Shown piece by piece: positions 8,044 through 12,695 of a DNA stretch of 15,086 nucleotides (position 1 is its first letter; every line of letters starts with the position of its first letter). Made by a program: the position numbers and the translations under genes. The notes under the pieces are model-generated. The model did no database searches. It had not been told where the DNA came from and saw nothing but the letters and a program-made list of their open reading frames with translations. The stretch lies in contig JAISOO010000171.1 of NCBI GenBank assembly GCA_031275595.1, positions 1 to 15,086 of the forward strand, written 5' to 3'. The stretch is from Spirochaetaceae bacterium (lineage in GTDB: Bacteria; Spirochaetota; Spirochaetia; Treponematales; Breznakiellaceae).

Positions 8044-8078
8044 GGCTGTTTCAAAACTCCAGGTTTTAAACAACAGCC
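8044..8078. repeat. Leader hairpin upstream of cobT, same arm family as the composite elements
   Basis: Inverted repeat with outer arms GGCTGTT (8044-8050) and AACAGCC (8072-8078) and inner arms AAAAC (8053-8057) and GTTTT (8063-8067), separated by a small internal loop. On the plus strand it starts GAGGCTGTTTCAAAAC (from 8042), clearly related to the GAGGCTTTCCCAAAAC ends of the 119-base elements. In the cobT transcript it ends 8 bases before the Shine-Dalgarno sequence. Confidence 0.65.
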
Positions 8079-8123
8079 ATAGATTGTTCCCCAAATATAA
8101 AACCCCGCCTTGACGCCTGCAGA

Positions 8124-8159
8124 GCCGGGTTCAGAAACGCTTTGAGTTTTGGAACCGGC
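8124..8159. repeat. Hairpin just after the cbiR stop
   Basis: Inverted repeat GCCGGGTTCAGAAAC / GTTTTGGAACCGGC with one bulged G, one mismatch and one G-T pair: about 13 pairs around a 7-base loop (8139-8145). It begins 10 bases after the cbiR stop on the minus strand. There is no T-run behind it, so a simple intrinsic terminator is unlikely; transcript-end protection or processing between cbiR and cobT is possible. Its inner AAAC/GTTT arms resemble the other hairpins in the window. Confidence 0.55.
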
Positions 8160-8169
8160 CCTGCAAAAT

Positions 8170-8898
8170 TTATGGAATAAGGCCGAACTCCTTCAAGACT
8201 CCCATGCTTCGAAAAATTTCATCCCAGGAAAAAAGTTCCAGGTTTATCACCCCCGAAAATCCCCGGAGCCGGGGAAGCAGTTCCTTGAGCCAGCCTTTCC
8301 GTGCATCCAAGGGACGGTGATCCGCACGTTTTCCATCCCGGGCTCCCCCTCCCGGATCCAGGTCGTGGAGATGTATTTCCCCCAGGCGGTTTTGATAGAT
8401 CGTAAAAAAAACCACGGGATTTTTCCCTTCCAGAAGCAGATGACCCGTATCCATACAGAGCCCCGTATCTGACGGAAGCCAGCGGAGGAGGGCTTCTTGC
8501 CTGCCGGGGACGGTATTTTCAATCAGAAAAGGGTTGCCGCTGAAAAGGGTTTTGTCCCCCTTTCCGTACCTCCCTGCCCAGGACGACAGTAGCCTTTCCT
8601 GGGTCTCGGCCGCTTCCGGCGGGTAAGGATGAACAATAAAATACCGGGCCAGGGGAAGGAATCTTTCGATAAGCTCCCCGTATTCCGGTTTTACCTGGTC
8701 CGGAAGATGGACCGTATAGGTAAAACGCCGTCCATATTCTACGATGACTTTCCATTCGGCATCCAATAGGGCTTTAGTTTCCCTGTCGTATAAGAAAAAC
8801 AATAGTTCCACCCCGGTTATTTCGGGTTTATCTGCCAAAAAAACAAGATTTTCCCCATACGTACCGGGAATTACCCAGGATGGAACGGATAACTCCAT
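8170..8898 (-). CDS. cbiR: TIM-barrel AP-endonuclease-2/xylose-isomerase-like protein; probable cobamide-remodelling phosphodiesterase CbiR
   Basis: The 242-residue protein has the alternating beta/alpha pattern of the AP-endonuclease-2 superfamily. Its likely metal ligands sit at strand ends: His64 (TVHL), His90 (IVHP), Glu127 (LIENT), Asp150 and His153 (CMDTGH), His176/His178 (EIHLHD), Asp193/His194 and Glu221 (INLELF). That set fits a multi-metal hydrolase rather than a plain isomerase. Lying directly upstream of cobT and cobS, it matches CbiR, an enzyme described from Akkermansia that hydrolyses the nucleotide loop of unwanted cobamides so that they can be rebuilt with another base; the name rests partly on this context. 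The start is 16 bases after the regulator stop and lacks a clear ribosome site. The alternative is an unrelated sugar-phosphate isomerase or epimerase of the same fold. The fold is firm, the substrate is inferred. Confidence 0.68.
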   Translation of the reverse strand: MELSVPSWVIPGTYGENLVFLADKPEITGVELLFFLYDRETKALLDAEWKVIVEYGRRFTYTVHLPDQVKPEYGELIERFLPLARYFIVHPYPPEAAETQERLLSSWAGRYGKGDKTLFSGNPFLIENTVPGRQEALLRWLPSDTGLCMDTGHLLLEGKNPVVFFTIYQNRLGEIHLHDLDPGGGARDGKRADHRPLDARKGWLKELLPRLRGFSGVINLELFSWDEIFRSMGVLKEFGLIP

Positions 8899-8914
8899 CA
8901 GATTGTCTTGAAAA

Positions 8915-9292
8915 TCATCGAGGCGCAGCCTTTTTTTGGGTCTTGGCGAGGAGCTTCAATTTTTTTATCGTTTCTTCCGAAAGAACGTGCTCCATTTTAC
9001 AGGCGTCCTTTTCAGCGGTCACCGGACTTACGCCGACGGTATCCCGAAGAAATGAGGTAAGAAAATGGTGCCGTTCCCGGATATCCGCCGCGTGGGCAAC
9101 ACCCTTGGGGGTAAGGGCCACATTACTGTACCGTTCATGTTCCAATAACCCTTGTTCTTCCAGGGTTTTTAAAGCGGTCAGTACCGAAGGCTTCGATACA
9201 TTCAGGCGGGTCGCGATATCCGTTACCCGGACTTCCCCTTCATCGGCAAGGAAACTCACCATTTCAAGATAATCTTCTAAAGATTGGGTCAT
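8915..9292 (-). CDS. DtxR/MntR-family metal-dependent transcriptional regulator
   Basis: At 125 residues it is the short MntR size, without the SH3-like third domain of DtxR. It has an N-terminal winged helix (about residues 1-62, VRVTDIATRLNVSKPSVLTALKTLEEQGLL with wing ERYSNVALTPKG) and a helical metal-binding and dimerisation domain (about 65-115). In the motif SLEDYLEM, Met11 aligns with Met10 of corynebacterial DtxR, and DACKMEHVLS supplies Cys98, Glu101 and His102, like DtxR Cys102/Glu105/His106. In MntR the Cys position is Glu, so the primary site looks iron-type. The ancillary site is altered: His75 is kept, but Thr79 and Glu94 replace Glu83 and His98. It is the first gene of the run that includes cbiR, cobT and cobS. 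The start has almost no leader (see the promoter entry). What it regulates is inferred from position. Confidence 0.88.
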   Translation of the reverse strand: MTQSLEDYLEMVSFLADEGEVRVTDIATRLNVSKPSVLTALKTLEEQGLLEHERYSNVALTPKGVAHAADIRERHHFLTSFLRDTVGVSPVTAEKDACKMEHVLSEETIKKLKLLAKTQKKAAPR

Positions 9293-9301
9293 ATTATCTT
9301 T

Positions 9302-9330
9302 ATTTTGGGTGATTTATCCGGACTTGTCAA
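9302..9330 (-). promoter_or_regulatory. Promoter of the DtxR-type regulator operon
   Basis: Minus strand: a perfect -35 box TTGACA (9330-9325), a 17-base spacer and CAAAAT as -10 (9307-9302, four of six consensus bases). A start of transcription would fall about 3 bases before the ATG at 9292, which fits the lack of a Shine-Dalgarno sequence: the mRNA may be leaderless or nearly so. Confidence 0.5.
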
Positions 9331-9332
9331 CC
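9308..9332. promoter_or_regulatory. Candidate operator palindrome over the regulator promoter
   Basis: Imperfect palindrome with half sites GGTGATTTATCC (9308-9319) and GGACTTGTCAACC (9320-9332), centred in the spacer between the -35 and -10 boxes. The position is typical for autorepression by a DtxR-family protein. It does not match the classical DtxR or MntR box closely, so the assignment is inferred from place and symmetry. Confidence 0.35.
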
Positions 9333-9474
9333 TTACGCCTTACGCGTGTCATGAGACGTGCCCGGCAGCCCGGTGAGTTGCATCACGGCCTCGTAATTTC
9401 TCGCCCGCGAATGATGAAATTGCGGTATTTTCGTGGTTCCTGATAAGACACTTTGCCATATATGGTATTTTATA

Positions 9475-9593
9475 GAGGTTTTCCCAAAACATCGGTTTTG
9501 GGAAAACAACCTTAGATTTAGGGGGGAAAAGCGGGCTTCAGACCGCTTTTCCCAAAGCCTTTCCCAAAACCAACCGGGTTTTGGGAAAGGCTC
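9475..9593. repeat. Composite three-hairpin repeat element, copy 1
   Basis: A 119-base non-coding element bounded by GAGG and GCTC. It holds three perfect hairpins in a row: stem 9478-9490 with 9495-9507 (13 pairs, loop ATCG), stem 9524-9534 with 9543-9553 (11 pairs, loop GCTTCAGA), and stem 9556-9571 with 9577-9592 (16 pairs, loop AACCG). The first and last 16 bases form terminal inverted repeats that differ at two positions. The element is flanked directly by TATA on both sides (9471-9474 and 9594-9597), a candidate target duplication. It looks like a small non-autonomous mobile element or a structured repeat; no transposase is encoded nearby. Confidence 0.8.
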
Positions 9594-9644
9594 TATATAT
9601 AAAAACAAAGAGTATCACCTTGTTGTAAAATAATACATACGCTA

Positions 9645-9763
9645 GAGGCTTTCCCAAAACTTCAGTTTTTGGGAAAGCAACCTTGGATTTATGGGAAAAA
9701 ACGGGCTTCAGACCGTTTTTTCAAGAGCCTTCCATAAAACCAACCGGGTTTTGGGAAAGGCTC
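9645..9763. repeat. Composite three-hairpin repeat element, copy 2
   Basis: Same length (119 bases) and same order of three hairpins as the element 170 bases to its left, with about 20 substitutions and two compensating single-base indels. Stem 1 is 9648-9659 with 9667-9678. Stem 2 is 9695-9704 with 9713-9722, with the same GCTTCAGA loop. Stem 3 is 9725-9741 with 9747-9763, which has decayed in the left arm (two mismatches and one G-T pair). GCTA lies on both sides (9641-9644 and 9764-9767), a candidate 4-base target duplication. In either direction the middle hairpin ends in a T-rich run, so it could act as a weak bidirectional terminator at the priA 3' end. Confidence 0.8.
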
Positions 9764-9811
9764 GCTATTATGTATTTTATCGGCATCTAGTACTGCGCCT
9801 TCCGTGTTATT

Positions 9812-11788
9812 TTATAGTAAACTGACAGGATCCACATCCACCTCCACATAAACGCCGGCATCCCGGCCTTTTTTGTATTCGTTGAGGATGGTTCGGGCGG
9901 CGCTGTGGAGGCCGCCCATAGAAGAACAGCGGAGGAGGAGCTGTCGACGGTAATTTCCCGCGATGATTCCAATAGGACATTCCGCGGGGCCTAAAAAATC
10001 TGCGTCCGGGGGTAGCCGGAGGCGGGCGATAGCGGCTATCCGTTCTACGGCTTTATCCGCCCGGGCCGCTTCCCGGGCCCGGGCGGTAAACCGGATCAGT
10101 CGGGTATAGGGAGGAAAGCGCAGGGCTTTCCGTTGGGCAAGTTCCGCCTCATAAAACCCCCCGATATCCATGGCGCAGGCCTGGGTGATAGCCGCCTCCC
10201 GGGGCCGCAGGGTCTGGACTATCACCTTACCGTCGGGGAAATAACGCCCCGCCCGGCCCGCCACCTGGACAATCAGGGAAAAGGTCCGTTCAGCGGCCCT
10301 GAAGTCCGGGAGGTGGAGCCCGGTATCCGCCAGGATCACCCCCACAAGACGTACTCCGGGGAAATTCAAACCCTTGGCTACCATCTGGGTCCCCAGGAGC
10401 AGATCAATACCTCCGGCTTTAAAGAGTTCCAAGGTTTCCAGGAGACTTCCCTTTTTCCCCATGGTATCCGCGTCTATTCTGCGGGTCCTCAGACCAGGAA
10501 AGGTCCGGCGGACCTCCTCTTCGATCAGCTCGGTTCCGAATCCGGTAAAACCCGCTTCCAGGGAACCACATTGGGGACAACTCCCGGGGGGGATAACCGA
10601 ATAACCACAATAATGACAGATCGCCCGGCCCCGGCTTTTATGGTAGGTTAAGGATACCGAACAGTTACGGCAGGTCAATTCGTACCCGCAGTTTCGGCAA
10701 TGGTAAAAATAGGCAAATCCCCGGCGGTTAAGAAAAAGGATGGTTTGTCTTCCCAAAAGCGCAGTTTTGTGGATCTCTTTTTTTAATTCTTCGGTAAGGC
10801 ACCCTTCGGTATGTTCCAGGCTGACCGATACAATTTCCGGGGCGGCGCCGCCGGAAAGCCGCCGGGTCAGGTCAAAGCGCCGGATGGCGCCTTCTCCCAT
10901 GAGTTTCCACGCTTCCGCTGACGGGGTGGCGGATCCCATTACCAGCTTGGCGCCGGAAAAGGCGCCGCGGCGCATCGCCACCTGCCGGGCATGGTAACGG
11001 GGGGTGTTTCCGGATTTATAGGAACCGTCGTGTTCCTCGTCAATGATGATGAGCCCCAGGTTCCGTACCGGGGCAAAAACCGCGCTCCGGGGGCCCACCA
11101 CGATCCGTACTTCTCCCCTGCGGATCCGTACCCATTCGGTAAGCCGTGCGCTGGGGCTCATCCCGGAGTGGATGGTGGACGCGATGGAACCAAAACGCCG
11201 GCCTATGGCCTCCGCGGTCTGGTGGGTCAGGGATATTTCCGGAACCAGGTATATCACCGACTTACCCTTTTTAAGCAGGGCCTCTGCGGCCCGGAGAAAC
11301 ACTTCGGTTTTTCCCGAACCGGTTATCCCGTAAAGGTAAAAAAGGGAAGGGGAGTCCTTCACCTTTTCGGTAAGGATCCCCTCCAGGGCCTGCTCCTGTT
11401 CTTCCGACGGTTCAAGAATTTTTTCGGCGATGGGATCATCCGGAAAGGAAATATATTCCCCGGTCCGTCTTCCCGAGGGGATCATCGCCGACAGCGCTTC
11501 CCCTACACCGCAGAGGTAATACCCCGCTACCCACTGGGCAAGGTTGATATCATCCCCGTCAAAAATGGCTTCCCCATCCACCACCCGGCGGATGGGTTTG
11601 AGGGTTTCTTTACCGATTGCCGGGGGTAGTTCCGCCTTTTCCCCGATAATATACCCCAGCCGTTCCCGCTTTCCCAGGGGAGCCATGGCGCGTTTACCTA
11701 TACAGGCTTCGCCTTTGGCATCGGTCAGATAGGTAAAAACCTCATTTCCTTGGAGGGGAATATCAAAAATCAGATCGAAATAGGCCAT
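9812..11788 (-). CDS. priA: Primosomal protein N' (replication restart helicase PriA)
   Basis: 3'-to-5' superfamily 2 helicase that recognises stalled forks and loads the replicative helicase. The 658-residue protein has the N-terminal fork-binding domain, Walker A GITGSGKT (154-161), the DEEH box (250-253), GSATPS (285-290), a zinc-binding region with eight cysteines in four CxxC pairs (364/367, 373/376, 391/394, 404/407), the GTQMVAKG motif (466-473) and QVAGRAGR (508-515). All helicase and zinc motifs are intact. ATG 11788 is chosen because MAYFDLIFDIPL matches the usual PriA N-terminus and it lies one base after the stop of the upstream glycosylase gene; the frame remains open to 11821, inside that gene. 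Two hairpin elements start 48 bases beyond its stop and may shape its transcript end. Confidence 0.97.
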   Translation of the reverse strand: MAYFDLIFDIPLQGNEVFTYLTDAKGEACIGKRAMAPLGKRERLGYIIGEKAELPPAIGKETLKPIRRVVDGEAIFDGDDINLAQWVAGYYLCGVGEALSAMIPSGRRTGEYISFPDDPIAEKILEPSEEQEQALEGILTEKVKDSPSLFYLYGITGSGKTEVFLRAAEALLKKGKSVIYLVPEISLTHQTAEAIGRRFGSIASTIHSGMSPSARLTEWVRIRRGEVRIVVGPRSAVFAPVRNLGLIIIDEEHDGSYKSGNTPRYHARQVAMRRGAFSGAKLVMGSATPSAEAWKLMGEGAIRRFDLTRRLSGGAAPEIVSVSLEHTEGCLTEELKKEIHKTALLGRQTILFLNRRGFAYFYHCRNCGYELTCRNCSVSLTYHKSRGRAICHYCGYSVIPPGSCPQCGSLEAGFTGFGTELIEEEVRRTFPGLRTRRIDADTMGKKGSLLETLELFKAGGIDLLLGTQMVAKGLNFPGVRLVGVILADTGLHLPDFRAAERTFSLIVQVAGRAGRYFPDGKVIVQTLRPREAAITQACAMDIGGFYEAELAQRKALRFPPYTRLIRFTARAREAARADKAVERIAAIARLRLPPDADFLGPAECPIGIIAGNYRRQLLLRCSSMGGLHSAARTILNEYKKGRDAGVYVEVDVDPVSLL

Positions 11789-11789
11789 C

Positions 11790-12551
11790 CTAGGGTTTTC
11801 CCCCGGCGGTTTCCCGGGCATAGGTTTGATCCAGTTCAGATAACTTTACCCGAAGGGCCTTAAGATCCTCCCAGGCCGGGCGTTTTTTAGATTCGTCCCG
11901 GAGGAGAGCGCTAGGATGGTAAGTGGGGAGCAGGGGTATCCCCTTATATTCGGCAAAACGGCCCCGAAGGCTTCCCAGGGATGCCGTAGTTTCCAACAGG
12001 GTTTGGGCGGCGGTCCTTCCGGCGCTGAGGATTACCCGGGGTTTTACGATAGATATTTGCCGGGTCAAAAAGGGGAAGCAGGCCGCGGCCTCCTCGGGCA
12101 AGGGTTCCCGGTTATTCGGGGGACGGCATTTAACCACATTGGCGATGAAACAGTTTTTATCCCGAAAAAGGCCTATGGAGGCGAGCATCCGGTCCAACAG
12201 CTGTCCCGCCTTCCCTACAAAGGGCCTGCCGGTGATATCCTCATCGGCCCCGGGACCTTCTCCTACCACCAGCACCAGGGGCCGGCTTACCCCTTCACCG
12301 GGCACTGTCTGGGTCCGGGTCTTATGGAGGGGGCAGGCGGTACAAAGCCGGATCCGGCCGGCTACGGTCTCCAGGGTATCCGCTTCCGTCAGGAACCCAT
12401 TCAGGTAGGGCTCTTCCCTTTCCTCGGAAGAAGGCGGAGCTTCATCATCGGAAAATTGATACGCCTCCCGGAACCGTTTATAACCGTCCCGTAAGACGTC
12501 ATCGGCAATATCAAGAAAGAGGGCAAGCTTTTTTTTTCCTTCGGCAGTCAT
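11790..12551 (-). CDS. Family 4 (iron-sulfur) uracil-DNA glycosylase
   Basis: Excises uracil from DNA that arises by cytosine deamination or misincorporation. The family 4 marks are clear: CTACPL (Cys71, Cys74, counted from the ATG at 12554), NVVKCRPPNNREP (Cys143) and AACFPFL (Cys159) supply the four [4Fe-4S] ligands. GEGPGADEDITGRPFVGKAG is the catalytic motif (residues 98-117), and TYHPSALLR (211-219) is the second active-site motif. A roughly 60-residue N-terminal extension, with an acidic and Glu/Pro-rich linker (36-50), precedes the core. Two adjacent ATGs exist at 12554 and 12551. The second is preferred because AAGGA (minus strand, 12560-12556) is then 4 bases away instead of 1. It is followed one base later by priA, so a repair enzyme and the restart helicase are cotranscribed from a promoter just upstream. 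Confidence 0.93.
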   Translation of the reverse strand: MTAEGKKKLALFLDIADDVLRDGYKRFREAYQFSDDEAPPSSEEREEPYLNGFLTEADTLETVAGRIRLCTACPLHKTRTQTVPGEGVSRPLVLVVGEGPGADEDITGRPFVGKAGQLLDRMLASIGLFRDKNCFIANVVKCRPPNNREPLPEEAAACFPFLTRQISIVKPRVILSAGRTAAQTLLETTASLGSLRGRFAEYKGIPLLPTYHPSALLRDESKKRPAWEDLKALRVKLSELDQTYARETAGGKP

Positions 12552-12567
12552 CATATCCTTCTATTCC

Positions 12568-12596
12568 GTTATAACCCGGATATGGCTTATGATCAA
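12568..12596 (-). promoter_or_regulatory. Promoter of the uracil-DNA glycosylase-priA operon
   Basis: Minus strand: TTGATC (12596-12591) as -35, a 17-base spacer, and TATAAC (12573-12568) as -10. Transcription would start near 12561, leaving a very short leader that just includes AAGGA. The spacing is ideal and both boxes match well, but the short leader argues for caution. Confidence 0.45.
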
Positions 12597-12620
12597 TTAC
12601 GGTAGCAATTATCCCAATCC

Positions 12621-12626
12621 TATAAT
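12621..12626 (+). promoter_or_regulatory. -10 box for the zinc dehydrogenase gene
   Basis: A perfect TATAAT lies 70 bases before the ATG at 12696. No good -35 match sits at the expected distance (TTACGG at 12597-12602 is poor), which could mean an activator-dependent or weak promoter. The transcript would carry the leader hairpin at 12639-12675. Confidence 0.4.
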
Positions 12627-12638
12627 AATATGAGGTGA

Positions 12639-12675
12639 AGCTCTTTCAAAACCAACCCGGGTTTTGAAAAAAGCT
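12639..12675. repeat. Leader hairpin upstream of the zinc dehydrogenase gene
   Basis: Inverted repeat with arms AGCT/AGCT outside and TTTCAAAACC / GGTTTTGAAA inside, joined by a small internal loop, with a 6-base apical loop (12654-12659). It lies between a TATAAT box and the GAGGAGG ribosome site, ending 8 bases before the latter, so it would be in the 5' untranslated region. The left arm, GAAGCTCTTTCAAAACC, is a member of the same family as the arms at 8042, 9475 and 9645. Confidence 0.65.
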
Positions 12676-12695
12676 CCAAGGATGAGGAGGTTTAT

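Larger units (their letters stand above)
9293..9811. other. 519-base non-coding region between the metalloregulator and priA
   Basis: It contains the promoter and candidate operator of the regulator (9302-9332), a stretch with nothing I can assign (9333-9470), the two 119-base hairpin elements (9475-9593 and 9645-9763), a 51-base AT-rich spacer between them, and 48 bases before the priA stop. Small open frames that cross the repeats have no ribosome sites and are not credible genes. No RNA gene was recognised. Confidence 0.7.

Noticed and set aside
8022..8054. Upstream extension of cobT by 11 residues
   Set aside because: It would start inside the leader hairpin and lacks a ribosome site, while the ATG at 8021 has AAAGGAG at ideal spacing.
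8022..8169. Possible B12 riboswitch in front of cobT
   Set aside because: Neither the conserved B12 box nor the GCCACTG element is visible on the minus strand; only two palindromes are present.
9333..9608. 91-residue open frame on the minus strand across copy 1 of the repeat element
   Set aside because: It reads through palindromic non-coding sequence, has no ribosome site, and shows low-complexity residues dictated by the repeats; it is not a credible gene.
9433..9633. 66-residue open frame on the plus strand across the same element
   Set aside because: Same reason: composition is set by the hairpins, and there is no ribosome site or recognisable motif.
9475..9763. CRISPR array
   Set aside because: Only two diverged 119-base units, internally palindromic, with no short constant repeat, no unique spacers of regular size and no cas genes.
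10991..11629. 212-residue plus-strand open frame opposite priA
   Set aside because: Antisense shadow of the PriA helicase domain; no ribosome site or domain signature.
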